Notes: a model not told the origin generated them from the sequence alone. A DNA stretch of 64,000 nucleotides from Tillus elongatus (GCA_964006375.1 OZ023265.1:148348393-148412392); one strand, 5' to 3'; numbered from the stretch's first letter, positions 14,013 to 30,416 are shown. Program-made: numbers and translations.

Positions 14013-14883
14013 CTAAATGTTAGTTTTTGGTCTAATATGACACCTAAGTATTTGGTTTTCTTTTTCCCAGGGTAGTTGTTTGTTGAATATTCTAAGGTTT
14101 TCTTCCGGGTCGTCTCTTTTTCGGGTGAAGTTGATCGCTGTGCATTTTTCAGGGTTTAGTTTGATTTTCCAGTCGTTGAGCCAATTTTTAAAAGTGGGTA
14201 GGTTGTTATTCAATCGTTGAATAGCAAAGCGACATTTTAAGGAAGTGGTTATAATAGCAGTATCATCGGCGTTGTGTGCAGTGGTGAGACCATTTGGTTC
14301 GGGCATGTCTGAGGTGAAAATTGCATAGAGGTGTGGTGACAATATGGATCTTTGGGGAACCCCGGCGAGTATGTGTTTCTGTGTTGATGTGGGGTCTTGC
14401 ACGTTTACATAGAAGCTTCAGTTCTTCAGAAAGGAGTACGTTGTCTGTATTAGACTAGGAGGGTAGTCGAGTATAATCATTTTACATATCAATCCTTCGT
14501 GCCATAGCTTGTCGAAGGCCTTGTCTATATCAACGAATAATCTCCTATAAATAATCCTACGGTGGATTCGTTTTTGTTGAAGGCTGTAGTGATATGTTCT
14601 ACCGGTCTGCAAGCTTGGTCTTGCGTGGCGTGTTGTGTGCGAAAACCGAACTCTTCATTAGGTATGATTTCCTTGTCGCTGGTGTGGTCTATTATTATAG
14701 TTAGTAGTATTGTCTGTAATTTTTGCCCAGGCAGGAGAGTAGACCTATTGGTCTGTAACTTGTAATTTCTTTGGGGTTTTTGTTTGGCTTCTTAATCACA
14801 ATTATTTTGACTTTTTTCCACTGTTGGGGAAAATATTTAATCTTAGTGCTGTATTTATGAGCGATGTTATTACCATTATACAT
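14013..14883 (-). pseudogene. LINE reverse transcriptase, motifs 2 to E
   Basis: Broken into frames 14883-14701, 14612-14418 and 14402-14013. Seen in order: WKKVKIIVIKKPNKNPKEI with YRPIGLL, motif A (LFVDIDKAFDKLWHEGLI), motif B (AGVPQRSILSPHLY, Arg where Gly is usual) and motif C reading NADDTAI where Jockey elements have YADD or LADD. The fingers and palm are recognisable but cannot be translated as one protein. Confidence 0.75.
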
Positions 14884-15023
14884 TTATGCGGTAGCATCTT
14901 TATCATCTGGTTGGATATTTGATCGGGACCTGGTGCGTTTCGTTTTTTCAGATTTTTTATTATAGCGTATATTTCAGTCGTATTTTGTGGTTTGGTGATG
15001 CTGTGTGGGGGAGTGGGTATCAA
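14802..15023 (-). pseudogene. LINE RT N-terminal segment
   Basis: KNLKKRNAPGPDQISNQMIK is the conserved 'K..APG.D.I' entry block found just before RT motif 1 in Jockey/I-type LINEs. Upstream on the same strand (15030-15480) decayed sequence still reads NYRKALQKYHTHQWDNKI, the typical linker between endonuclease and RT. Confidence 0.75.
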
Positions 15024-15545
15024 GGAATTCCTTTAGTTTTGAGTATATTTGGTCTGAGAGAATGCTGTTTATTGTTGCGTTGGGGGTAAATTGTTTTTCC
15101 AGAGACTCGGTAAATAGTTCCGACTTTTGATTAGTGCTGGTGATTAGACCGCTCGGTGTGCTTTGGACGGGAGTGTGGTTGGTTTCCCTTAGAGTTCTTG
15201 AGACATTTGACCATTTTCCAGATTGAATTGTCTCTAGTATTTAGGTTGTGAATCTTGTTATCCCATTGATGAGTATGGTACTTTTGAAGAGCTTTTCTGT
15301 AATTGCTATTTAATCTGTTTAGAATTTGTTTATCATCTGGGTATAGTGTTTGTTGGTATCTTCTTTAGGCTCTGTTTCGTTCTTGCCTAATTTGGAGGTC
15401 TATCTGTAGGTAATTTTATTTGGTTTCTCTGTCTTACTACGGTAAATGTGGCTTCATGAACCGATCTTATAGTGTTTGTGGTAAATTTGGTGATTTCCTA
15501 GTCTAGCTCGGCTTTCGAGTTCATGCTTGGCACTGTTTTGTTTTT

Positions 15546-16150
15546 TTACAGTATATTTTGTTTAAATAACTTCCAGTTAGTGAAGGTGCTATTTATGTTA
15601 TCATGTGTAGGATTTGGCGATTGAATACCTACAGTCAGTAGTAAAGGGTTGTGGTCTGAAGAAAACTCGTCTAGGACTGTAATTTCGATGACTAAACTTA
15701 TTTCTCTTGAAATGGCCAGGTCAGTGGTGTCTTCGGTATGTGTAGCGCTGTGATAAAGTGTGAGAGAGTCTGGGGCTACTATCTGAGCCTTTCGATTTTG
15801 TGCAAATCGATAAATGCTTTTATCTGAATTGTTTTTGCGGCCTCTTGCCCAGGTTTTGTGCTTTCCGTTGCAATCGCCGGCAGCTAAAGTCGGCTCGTTG
15901 CAGCTAAATAGAGAGTGGAGGTTTTGGTCGATATGGTTTAATCCTGAGTAGTTGTAAATAGAAAAGACATTGATTGGTGGATAGTTATTCATTTGGATTT
16001 TTATGGGGGTGTTTTCTATGTGCTGTGTATGTATGGGGTTAATTCTGTGTGCGCCAGGTTCTTCTTTATATAGGTGGCGGTCATTGCTGTTGTCCCTACT
16101 AAGGGAAAACCGTTCGATACCAAATACAGATGTAGAAACGTTTTATCTGG
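15546..16150 (-). pseudogene. LINE APE-type endonuclease remnant
   Basis: The 148-codon frame 15992-15546 contains GDCNGKHKTWA (the conserved GDFN.H...WG block) and SSDHNPLLLTV (the catalytic SDH block near the C-terminus). Upstream, after a frame change, YIKKNLAHTEL continues the domain to about 16150. The N-terminal catalytic Asn/Glu blocks are missing. Confidence 0.75.
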
Positions 16151-16199
16151 CTTCATAAATGCTTGTTTTGTTCTCTGTAATAGGTTTCACGTTTTAAGA

Positions 16200-16430
16200 T
16201 GCTGTTACGATGCTAACGGGCCACTGTACTCTCAGAAGACACCTCACATTGGCAGGTGTCGAAAGTGACTACATTTGTTAGGAATGCGGTAAGACTGAAG
16301 AAACGCCTTCTCCGATGCTTTTGGGAGACGTTAGTTCCAGGACTCTACAGAAGAGCCAAGTAAGTTCCGTCTAATGGAAAACCGCCATCACTTAATCTGG
16401 AGGTCGAGGAGGTTTGGTGACCAAACCGAG
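16200..16430 (+). pseudogene. LINE 3'-end remnant with CxxC...H-like zinc motif
   Basis: Plus-strand translation RHLTLAGVESDYIC, one stop, ECGKTEETPSPMLL resembles the cysteine-rich C-terminal block ('L...G....P.C..CG..EET..H.L..C') of I/R1/Loa-type LINEs. Very short and decayed; the following 100 bp may be its 3' region. Confidence 0.4.
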
Positions 16431-17440
16431 GAGGAGTACAGCATGGTTGCTGTATGCCGGTTGTAACCTCCTCAAAATAAAAGATGCGGGATTTATTTAC
16501 TCGGTAATAGGCAAGCAGTAGTAGTAATATATGCGGGACCTCAAGTGAATCCAAATCTGCTCAGTGGTAAGGTGACTATTTCCTATAAGTCCTACCCTAA
16601 AAGGTTTCTATCCATCAGATTTATAACTAGCAAGATTAGAAATATCTTATAAGTTTGGAAGATCTTAATATTGTTTACTACTTATGCTGTTGTTGTGTTG
16701 TTGCACTGCCTGAAGTCTCATATTTATCAGCGCTCCAAACTAGTGCCTGGTTACAATTTCTCTTCGATATCTAGAAATGCGATATTAAAGAGTCCCAATT
16801 TGGTTGTCACCAAAAAAGTCAAAAGCGTTTAAAGAGGAATTAGTCTTTAATCAAACAGACATGTCAATGCAACAAAATATTGAGTTTATTCATATGGATT
16901 GAATTTGAAATGGTGAACAAAATAAGAGGTAACTCTCAAAGTAAACATTTATTTTTACACACATAGAAACCAAATCAATGGCGAGAACTTCAATAACAAG
17001 AAATTATTAGTTAACATACATATGACAGAGTAATGATATAAATATGGTTTGTTTATTACTAGAGAAATCTAAGCACTTATATATTGATATATATTAAAAA
17101 TGAGATGCTGTGTGTTGCAGCTCAAGAATAAACAAATTAATATATAAATTATTTGACGTTTGTCAATTAACTTGGTCAATTTTATATTTAGATCCTGGCC
17201 AGTTCTTAGAGTGAGGCTCAATTTAAGAATATATATGTAAATATTTACGTGAAAACTCTATAGTAATTATTGAAAATAAGTGATATTAAAGATAATGTAC
17301 AGGTTAGATATTTTTACAGACAAGATTCACTGATTACAATTTCAAAAATGACGTGTTTAAATTTACAAAAACTGGGATAATTTCAGAGATTAAAACAGGA
17401 AATTCATAATTATTCTAATAGCAGCTCCCTGACGTTATTC
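16431..17440. other. Unannotated spacer
   Basis: No gene, RNA or repeat recognised; strongly AT-rich. Confidence 0.35.
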
Positions 17441-18300
17441 AAAACTAAAACTTGATTGAGTGTCTTTGAAAGTTCAGATTATAAAAATGCAGTTGTAATT
17501 CAAAGAACAATTTTGACTCACCGAATCTTATGCCTTGAATTACCTGGTTACTCTTTGGGGACGATCTCCAAACTGAATCAAATACTGGTAGCTGACACAA
17601 GTCTCGGTGACTCCAACAAGAGAAAAGAAGCTGGGAGAAACAGTGGTGGTTCCCATTGATGGTTACTAAGCCGGTGGATTTATTGTGTCACGTGTACAAA
17701 ACCATTTGACACATAGGCCGATATTCTGAATTCGCTTGTTGAAAACTTCGCGAATCGCAACTTAAACGTAAATTAAAGCAGCAAGGCAACAGGTTGAAAC
17801 AAAGAGCCACAAGTTAACTTGCGTTTTTATGCTAACTACAATATTTATTAAAACACTTTAAACAATCACGGAGTATTGTTACAAGGTAGTATAGGTAACA
17901 GAAAGACTTAAAAGCCCCGTTTATAAGACAATTCGAGAGCCACCTCAAGTAAACGATGTTCACGCCACAGTCGTCAGCGTTAGACTCCCAGAGGCAGAGA
18001 GCGTTCGGCTGCACCTGACCCCAGCACGCAATTTTCAGTGTTAGGAGCGTTAGTCGTTATTTGCGAGCTCTTTCTCGCCTTCATTCTTCGAATGGGATAG
18101 AACGAGAGCCCCAATACTTGGCGAAGTCACCAACGTCTTCTATACACACCTCCACAATAATGGACCCGTCCGTTCATTTACTAACCGGTTTTCTGGATTT
18201 CATCATAATTACGTCAGCTTTTTACCTAGAATTTCAGGACAATAGAGATGTTTCTTTTCCCCAACAAAAATCAAAGTTTTTCAGTGTTTAGATCTAGACG
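17441..18300. other. GC-richer island of unknown nature
   Basis: This ~850-bp block has clearly higher GC than its flanks, few repeats of window families, and no long open frame. The composition (short pyrimidine-rich runs, TGTCACGTGTAC near 17686, GACCCCAGCACGC near 18020) is reminiscent of an LTR or promoter region, but I found no second copy and no terminal repeats. Function not assigned. Confidence 0.3.
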
Positions 18301-19694
18301 TATATTACAGGGAGTTCAGTACGCTTCTTACGATACATAATATTTTAGCGAATTTTCATCAACATTATTTTGAAACCAAAAGGTGAAATATTCAATATAG
18401 ATAGGGTTTCTGGTATTGTTTATTATGTTTGGGGGTCTTCTGGGTGTTTTTAAACCAGTAATGATTCCACGTAAGAACTGAATCGTTACACGGTGTTGAC
18501 AAAAAGAATCAATTTGGACAGATTGCCTGGCGTTAGCCTACCCTACTGCTTAAGGATGCCGTAAATGGCGACGCCGGTTGCAGAGAAGAAAACAAGCAAT
18601 TGTGTAGCACTTGTCTATATGTACACCTGTATTTAACATTAAAGAGATTTTGATGAAAGACCCATAACGCACTTGCTGCGTCCAGACCTTTTATTTCTCA
18701 TTTTGTAAGTTAATTATCAGATCCCCGTATTCATTATTAGTAATGGAAGTAATAATTCGCATTCCGTGTCTAAGGAATATAATATCCAAAGGAAAATAAT
18801 TTCGTAAGTGAAATTTAAAATTACATAGCTTGCAGTAATATTTAAAAACCTTAATGCAATGTAAAGACAAGATTAAAGATGGCTATCGGTAAAGCTTATA
18901 ACTCAAACTTTAATAAGAAAACAGTTTAGTTTTATTAATAGTCGAAGTCAGCAGAGCGTGCTTTAAGTGCCACTGAACACGAAAACTCACAGTTTATTAT
19001 CTTTATCTCAGACAAAGGAAAACTATTTTCTCTTGGCTCCACAAAAAAAGCATGGAAAATTGTTTCTGAGCACTGCTTCGTACGATCTTGAGCATTCATG
19101 TTATGAACCCTTTAAAGTACCTTACCAGCCAGACAAATTACTTCATTTCTTACGTCAGAATCATTTAAGAAAAAACTCTTAATTAGTTTTAACGCGGTGG
19201 GTGTTGTCGCGAACGTAATTTAAAACTTTGCAAACAGATTTCGTGTTAATTGGTTTCGTTTGCTGTTTGGATGCAGTTTGATCACTGTTAAGTTGTGGAA
19301 GTCAATTCAAAGATAACAAGTAAATAGGTCGGATACAGTAAATGTGTTATGGTAGCGAAATATCAAAAGATTGAGTTTCTGCAAAAGTTTGTGGTTAAAT
19401 AATTATTACGAGTTAGAAATAAAAAAGAAATAAAAAAAAGTTTGTGGTGAACGAGTAAATATAAAATATATGAAGAACGTGGATTTCACAATAGGCCAGA
19501 AATACTTAAGTCATTAAATCTGCCCGTTTGACGTTAGAGCTGGTATTAGATAGATTACGCAATAAGAGACGTCTTAGTTTTTCGTCTTTTTTTTTGGTAA
19601 CAAACCTAATTTTACTTGTTTGGTATCTTTCAGTACCTTGACAGACAATATGTTCTTTGAAATTGACTAAATTGCTTGTCTTATAGAATTCTTA
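18301..19694. other. Unannotated spacer with two isolated TIRs
   Basis: A right-type TIR of the T family (CATAACGCACTTGCTGCG, 18664-18687) and a degenerate left-type TIR (GTGTTATGGTAGCGAAATAT near 19344) point away from each other, with no standard interior next to either. A 71-codon open frame at 18967-19182 is not recognised. Confidence 0.4.
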
Positions 19695-20930
19695 TTAAGT
19701 TTTTGTTTTACTTAATAGTAGATTATACCACGAGTCAATAATGATAGCTATTATTCCCGAGGAATATTTACGAACCGAGCCGCGAAAGCAGCGAGGGAGT
19801 AACATTCCGAGGTAATAATAGCCACTATTGCGAGTAGTATACTCTACTTTATCTACGATTAATTCAATAAATTGAAACTTTTCATGAACAACTTTATTTG
19901 TTAATAATATTAAAATTAGTAATGGTCGTGAACTATCAATAACTTTGGAATACTTTTCAGAACAAATATTTGGAATTTCGGCTGCTGTAAAGGAAGGACA
20001 TGCTTCATTACTATTTATCTGTTTAGCAATATTATGTGCCCTTGCTGTCTTGTTTCTCATAGACCGATTAATGTAACGTTCTGTGTAGATTTCCAGCCCC
20101 CATGACGCTTTAATCCAGTTATATCGCCTTCTCCATCAATGTACAGAGTGGCAGATGATCTGCGATAACAATGGCCTGTATAATTTTGAGGATTTGGCAA
20201 ATTTAAATATTTGGCAATTTGTCTACCAATATTTGCAAATTTGTTTTCTTTTCCTATACGTTGTATTGTACATTTGGATTTTTGATAATTTAGAAAGAAT
20301 GAATTGATTTTTACATGTGACGGACGGAGATTGATGTATTTCTTTACAATATTGTAAAAAGTACTGTTTATGATGAATGTTCGTACAATTTTGATTTTAG
20401 TCTTGGGTATTGTTATTAATAAGTGTGTTTGGAGATCCTTCACGTCTTCAATATTTGATAAAGCTCGTTTGAGCGGCATACGTCCATAATTCCAATAATT
20501 AATATAACCCGAAGCAAACAAAAATATGAGTCTTTGAATAGATAAGATCAATATGTATATTCACCTTATGTAAAAGAAACATTTCATGAGGAGCTTCATC
20601 AATAAGTTTCCTAATTTGTTCCGGGGTTAGAGTGGAAGACTTCTTTGCTTGAAATCCTTCAGAATTTCTTTTTTAAAACGATCGTAGTTTGCCATAAGTT
20701 TCCAGATCAACGTCATGGTTTATTCTTAACATAGATTGAATTATTGAATAGAATGACCATAATGAGGATGGTTTTTATTTTGCAATTAATTCAGCGAAAT
20801 AGGCCAGCATAAATTGTTCGGAAAATGAATTTGCGTTCTTTCGAAGACGCCATTCGTTTAAGGTTGTGTACGTTTTATTATAAATGGATTTTGATGTTTC
20901 CGGTATCAAGGTAAATGTTGTTGCTGTTTC
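19695..20930 (-). pseudogene. Crypton-like tyrosine recombinase, decayed
   Basis: Minus-strand remnant of a tyrosine recombinase. Order: core-binding domain (20930-20600; WRLRKNANSFSE, LAYFAEL, KPSSLWSFYSIIQSMLRI, then LTPEQIRKLIDEAP) with two stops; catalytic domain (20551-20057) containing the HxxR box as TGHCYRRSSAT and the third histidine/tryptophan as LKRHGGW; and, in a shifted frame at about 20085-20055, the nucleophile region ERYINRSMRNKTA. The first catalytic arginine lies in VCRSNEL, also in a shifted frame near 20470. The family is that of Crypton elements and domesticated Crypton-derived genes. At least two frameshifts and two stops make it non-functional. No RT or other DIRS/Ngaro domain is adjacent. 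Confidence 0.75.
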
Positions 20931-21346
20931 TTTATTCTTGTTGTTTTTAACTTTTATTATTGTATACTGAATTTTTTTTTAAACCTACGTCGGTTATAAG
21001 TTGGTGCTTGTTTGTTTTTAATGGGATATTTTAGTTCCAACTTAACTTTCACACTCTTTATTTGAATTAATAAATCGATTTCTCTCTTTTTTTTCTCCTT
21101 CCTTACATATATTTTTGTTGCTTGCATATAAGGATTTTATTTTTCCTGTGGGTCTTTGTTATTTTCTGTTTCCTTTAACCGAAAGCTTTTCTCTTTGAAG
21201 AAGGGGAGGGGATTTGTGCAGCCTTAACAAGTCTAGCAATAATTACGTTTTTTCTTGCCATTACATTTTGCATTGTGCTATCTATGCACACTTATATATT
21301 TTGGTAAAATTGAAAAAGCTATGGGGTGAAAGAAAGGAAAAAAATT
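20931..21346. other. Unannotated spacer 5' of the recombinase remnant
   Basis: Could be the 5' flank of the Crypton-like element. No terminal structure seen. Confidence 0.35.
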
Positions 21347-21647
21347 CTGGACGCAGCAAGTGCGTTATGGTAGTGAATTTTCATTAAAATGTTTTTAATA
21401 GCATGTTTTCAGAAAGCAGGCATCAAATTTGGTTACCAGTATAACCTATATAGTAAAAACAATGTGCCATGTTTCATCAAAATAACTTTATTGTTTGAAA
21501 ACGTACAGAAATTTCCGAAAGTAAACTTAAAATGTAACCGAAAAAATCCGTTTCTTGGTCAACCTTATAGGTTAATAGCAAATTGAGCTTTTCAAATATG
21601 AAGCATTTAATCAAAATTCGCTACCATAACGCACTTGCTGCGTCCAG
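21347..21647. mobile_element. TIR element T6 (left arm end of foldback)
   Basis: 301 bp. Left TIR CTGGACGCAGCAAGTGCG plus TTATGGTAGTGAATTTTCAT; right TIR its complement ending GCGTCCAG. Flanks AAATT...AATTT continue the pairing, so the exact outer boundary is unclear. Confidence 0.75.
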
Positions 21648-22295
21648 AATTTCTTAACTTACAAACATGCATTATATTTCGATGGAAAATGCAAAAACAT
21701 AAGGCGTTTTCCACAAAAAAAATATATTATTTGTATCACCAACGACTTATGGGCCACTCTGTGATGGTAGCAATAATTTTTTAAGGTGTAGCTCAAGACA
21801 CCGTATAATAAATGTATACAATATTTTTTCATATCTTGTATAATAACGGATATATTGAGCTTTATTGATTTTTTACGAAAATTCGACAAAAATTATATGC
21901 CATTAAACGATAAACTCAATAGCTAAGGCTACTGCCAAGCATCAGAGAAAGGGTCTATTTGAAATGAATTTTCTGGAAATATTTTAGTAAAATGAAGGAC
22001 GATGACGGTTGAAACTAAGACTTCAGGGTTTGTAAAACATTCTTCTTAAGACATTTTCTTTCCATAGCCAGTATTAGATTCAAGTTCTTTGCCTAAATGT
22101 TGCGAATTTTGACGTTTTCAATTGTCACTTTGACGTTTTGAGGAAAACCCCAATTTATTAGTGAATTTTCTTAAAAAAAATTCACTAATGAGGAGATCCC
22201 GACTTTTGAATTTTGGAAAAATTTCTTCAAATGACCGCGAACTAGGCCCCCTAGAACACATATCCGGGGTCAGTTTCAATTTTTATATGTTTATA

Positions 22296-22412
<117 letters not shown>

Positions 22413-23207
22413 CACACCGATAACTCAAAAAATAATAGGCCGATTTTGACTAAATTTGGTGGAAAAATTCCTTTTGCAAATGGCTTGGATAAGTTCGTTA
22501 GCCAGGAAAATCTGACCAGGTTTTCCCGGAAAATTTTGTGTTTTCTTTCGAAAAAAATTTATATCTCCGGAATTAACAAAGTAAGGGCAACCAAATTTGG
22601 TACGCTAGTTAATATCCTTATAGGTAATCTACTTACCAAAATTTAGCTATTTAGGTCAAAAGACAAAAAAGTTATAGGCATTTAAAGAAAAATAAATTGG
22701 GGTTTTCCTCAAAACGTCAAAGTTGCGATTTAAAACGTCAAAATTGGCAACATTTAGGCAAAGAACTTGAATCTAATACGGGATATGGAAATCAAATGTC
22801 TCAAGAAGGATGTTTTACAAACTCTGAAGTCTTAGTTTCAACCGTCATTGTCCTTCATTTTACTAAAATGTTTCCAGAAAATTCATTTCAAATAGACCCT
22901 TCCTCTGATGCTTGGCAGTAGCCTTAGCTATAGAATTTATCGTTTAATGGTATATAATTTTTGTAGAATTTTCGTAAAAAATCAATAAAGCTCAATATAT
23001 CCGTTATTATACAAGATATGAAGAAAATTTGTATATATTAATTATAGGGTGTCTTGAGCTACATCTTAAAAAAATATTTCTACAATCACAGGATGGCCCA
23101 TAAGTCGTTGGTGATACAAATTTTCTTCTTTTTTTTTTAATCAAACACGCCTTATGTTATTGCATTTTTGAATTTTTCAGCGATGCATGTTTGTAAGAAA
23201 AGAAATT

Positions 23208-23520
23208 CGGGACGCAGCAAGTGTGTTATGGTAGCGAATTTTCATTAAATGCTTCAAATTTGAATAGCTCAATTTGCTATTAACCTATAAGGTTGACCAA
23301 GAAACGAGTTTTTCCGGGAACACTAAGTTTGCTTTTGGAAATTTTTGTACATTTTCACACAATAAAGTTATTTTTATGAAACATGGCACATTGTTTTTAC
23401 TATATAGGTTATACTGGTAACCAAAATTGATGCCTCTTTTCTTAAAAAGGAAACACACATATTTGCAATTAAAAACATTTTTACGAAAATTCACTACCAT
23501 AACGCACTTGCTGCGTCCAG
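23208..23520. mobile_element. TIR element T7 (right arm end of foldback)
   Basis: 313 bp, inverted with respect to T6. Left end CGGGACGCAGCAAGTGTG; right end CGCACTTGCTGCGTCCAG. Confidence 0.75.
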
Positions 23521-23524
23521 AGTT

Positions 23525-23804
23525 TTTTTTCTTTAAATGCGCATAACTTTTTTGTCATTTGACCTACAGAGCTAAGTTTTGGTAGGCGCTTCACCTATAA
23601 TGACATAAATCAGCGTACCAAATTTGGTTCCCCTTACTTTGTTAATTCCGGAGATATATATTTTTTTTGAGGGAAAACCCAAAATTTTCCGGGAAAACCT
23701 GGGCCGATTTTCCTGACTAACGAACTTATCCAAGCCATTTGCAAAAGGAAGGTATTCACCAAATTTGATCAAAATCGGCCCATTATTTTTGAGTTATCGG
23801 TGTG

Positions 23805-23882
<78 letters not shown>

Positions 23883-24012
23883 ATATAAAAATTGAAACTG
23901 ACCCCGGATGTGGGTTCTGGGGGGCCTAATTAGCGCTCATTTGAAGAAATTTTTTCAAAATTCAAAAGTCGGGATCTCCTCATTAGTGAATTTTTTTTCA
24001 GAAAATTCACTA
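23525..24012 (-). repeat. AT-core repeat, copy 12
   Basis: B-half (23525-23808), (AT)n 23810-23878, A-half, and terminal hairpin 23984-24012. Ends sharply after AAAATTCACTAA; unique sequence follows. Confidence 0.75.
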
Positions 24013-24100
24013 AAAAGTGACCTTTTTTGTAATATTTACAGAATTTATCTTATTTTCATAAAAGGAAAAGAGACATTGATGGGAGAGAGCAGAGATATTT

Positions 24101-25404
<1,304 letters not shown>

Positions 25405-25731
25405 CTGGACGTAGCAAGTGCGTGGAAGTGAATTTTCATAAAATTGTCTTTAATAGCAAATACGTCTTTCTAATGCAATCAGGCATCAATCTGGTTACCT
25501 GTATAGCCTATATAGAAGAAACAATGTACCATATTTTATCAAAATAACTTATTGTTTGAAAATATACAAACATTTTCCGAAAGTAAACTTTAAATGTTTC
25601 CGGGAAAAGTGGTTTCTTAGCCAACAAACCTTAGGTTAATAGCAAATTGCGTTATTGAAATCTGAAGCATTTAATGAGAATTCGCTACCAAAACGCACTT
25701 ACTACCACTTACGCACTTCGATTCTTTTTCT
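25405..25731. mobile_element. TIR element T8, diverged
   Basis: Left TIR CTGGACGTAGCAAGTGCG with the TTATGG segment deleted. Interior standard, in the T6 orientation. Right end carries a small duplication (ACTTACTACCACTTACGCAC). Confidence 0.65.
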
Positions 25732-26628
25732 TACAAACACGCACCATATTTCGATATAATATACAAAAATGTAAAAATATGAGGGTTCGAAAAAACTTTT
25801 TGGTATCACCAACGACTTATGGGCCACCTGTGATTGTCAAAATAATTTTATACGATGCAGCTCAAGACACCCTATAATTAATGTATACAATTTTTTCTCG
25901 TATCTTGTATAATAACAATTATATTGAGCTTTACCGTAGAAATCCGTCACCCTGTGTATATGTAAATAGATAAAAACTGAAACTAAACCGGGATATGGAT
26001 TCTAGGGGGCACAGTTTGCACTCATTTGAAGACATCTTTTTAAAATTCAAGTTGCAGTCTCCTCATTAACGACTGTTTTCTACGAAAGTTAGCTAAAAAT
26101 TATAGCCCGTTAAACCATAAACTTAACTAAAACTACCACCAAAGCATTAGAGAAAGGGTGTATTTGAAATTAATTTCCTGGAAATATTTTAGTAAACTGA
26201 AGGACAATGGCGGTGGATGCTGGAAACTTAAGGGTTTGCAGAACACTCTTCTTGTGACATTTCCTTTAAATAATCCGTATATGTTTCAGGTTCTTTGCCT
26301 AAAAGTTGCCAATTTTGACGTTTCAAATCGAGACTTCGAAGTTTTGCACGAAACCCCAATTTTATTTCTTTACATGCCCATAATTTTTTTGGCCTTAAAC
26401 TTACAGACCTAAATTTTGGTACATGTTTCACTCATTTTAATACAAATACGCGCCCTTACTTTGTTATTGCAGGAGATATACATTTCTTTAGAAAGAAAAC
26501 ACAATAATTTTCCGGGAAAACCTGGGCCTATTTTCCTGGCTCACAAACCAATCCAAGCCACTTTCAAAAGGAGGGTACTTAGAAAATTTGATCAAGATCA
26601 GTCCAATATTTTTTGAGTTATTGGTGTG

Positions 26629-28355
<1,727 letters not shown>

Positions 28356-28465
28356 ATATACATGTAATAAGATATGGGCTCTAGGAGTCCTATGTCGCGC
28401 TCATTTGAAGAAATTTTTTCCAAAATGAAAAGTCGTGATCTCCTCACTAGTAAACTTTTTAAAAG

Positions 28466-28590
28466 AAAATTCACTAAAATGAGAAGATCGCAACTTTAGA
28501 ATTTTGAAAAAATGTCTTCAAATAAGCGCAAACCAGGACCTATAAAGCTCATATTTGAGCAGTTCCAGAGTTTATATGCTTATATAAAGA
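28466..28590 (+). repeat. AT-core A-half fragment
   Basis: TTCACTAAAATGAGAAGATCGC and the TCTTCAAATAAGCGC block in plus orientation, without an (AT)n tract or B-half. It shares the hairpin of copy 13, so two elements meet at one hairpin. Confidence 0.6.
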
Positions 28591-28783
28591 GGGTCCGAAA
28601 ATAATGAGCAAAAAAACTTGGAAGGTACCTAATTGTACTAAAATACGTAATTGGTGCCACAAGTTCATATAACATTGTTGGAAAACTCAAAAATAGCGGA
28701 ATTACAGAATGTTGAATTTTTTTTTATTTTAATAAATTTTCTTTAAGAACTTTTTTGTTAGCTAATCGATGCTTTAAAAAATT

Positions 28784-29105
28784 TCGGGACGTAGCAAGTG
28801 CGTTATACTAGTTAATTTTCATAAGAATTTTAAACTATTAGTGCGTCATATTACTAAACGTAATACTTTTAATTTAAACATACGTCTCCTTAAAAGAAAC
28901 TTGTATTGCAAATTTCATTAAAGTTACAAAAGGTTTCCAGAAGCAAATTTAATTCGAGTTTTGAAAAGAAATGCATCTGCCAAATTATAAACGTCCAAAT
29001 TATAAATGTGGCAGGTATTTTTTTCTATTAATCGCCTGGATGATTTCGTTTTAGTCAACCTAATCGAACCGGTTGTTCCATCACAGAAACTTTTTAAAAT
29101 CAAAT
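28784..29105 (+). mobile_element. TIR-ended repeat, variant interior (R4)
   Basis: Left TIR CGGGACGTAGCAAGTGCG, then an interior different from the standard type (TTGTATTGCAAATTTCATT, TTAATCGCCTGGATGATTTC). The same interior occurs inverted at 36455-36650, next to a right-type TIR at 36845-36880. No right TIR is visible here. Confidence 0.5.
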
Positions 29106-29825
29106 TCTGTTGGTGAATTTTCTTAATAAAAATTTGCTAATATTAACAATAAAAAATGTCTGTTAAAATGGTTACTTTATCTAACTTGTGTTATTTTCTG
29201 TGAGCGTCACTTTATATTATATTATATTTATGGTGATTCCTTCTGCGATTCATTTTAATAGTTTTTTAACACAGCAAGTGAAAACAAACAAAATGTTCCT
29301 ACTCCTGAATTCATAAAAGTCAAGAAGACAATTCGTTATTCAAATAACTTACCTACATGAACAATAATTAATCAATGAATAATACCGTTAATATTCTTAT
29401 TCTTTGATTTCCAATTTTAGAAACATATTATACAATCATTTACTATTTAATCTCAAAACTGAACTGTCAAACCATGATAAATAAACACAACACGTTATTA
29501 TTTTTTGATTGCCAATTTTAGAAGCATAATATACAAGTTCTTATATCTATTTCGATGACAATTATTTACTACTTAACCTCAAAACAGAACTCTCAAACCC
29601 TAATAAATAAACAAAAGAAACTACCCCATCTGGATTTCACTTCAAGTAGCTGAAATAAAACTTTCTTATTTTTCCCTCTCACTTTCAGATTATATTTTAC
29701 AAATCGGCGCATCCGAATATACCCGAAGGCGGTCATTAGAGTGGGATCGCCTCAGTTCGGGTGTGAACGTTCGTTGCACGTTAAGAACTTGTAGAGATCC
29801 CGCATTACGTCGGTTATTTTCTTTG
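29106..29825. other. Spacer with one imperfect tandem duplication
   Basis: Two copies of about 105-125 bp at 29398-29500 and 29501-29615 share TTTGATTnCCAATTTTAGAA, TTTACTA.TTAA.CTCAAAAC and TAATAAATAAACA. A small GC-richer patch lies at 29705-29800. No gene recognised. Confidence 0.5.

Positions 29826-30416
<591 letters not shown>

Larger units (their letters stand above)
13449..16150 (-). mobile_element. Jockey-like LINE, decayed
   Basis: Minus-strand element of about 2.7 kb: endonuclease remnant (16150-15546), linker, reverse transcriptase (15023-14013), C-terminal domain (13981-13643), a short 3' part, then three tandem copies of a 7-bp unit (TAGTCAA on the minus strand, 13449-13472) forming the 3' tail. 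Truncated at its 5' end. Many stops and frameshifts. Confidence 0.75.

Noticed and set aside
18967..19182. 71-codon plus-strand frame
   Set aside because: Considered as a possible exon or TE domain; nothing recognised and no neighbouring support.
18664..19370. A TIR-bounded element between the two isolated TIRs
   Set aside because: The TIRs point outward in the wrong order and the intervening sequence is unrelated to other interiors.
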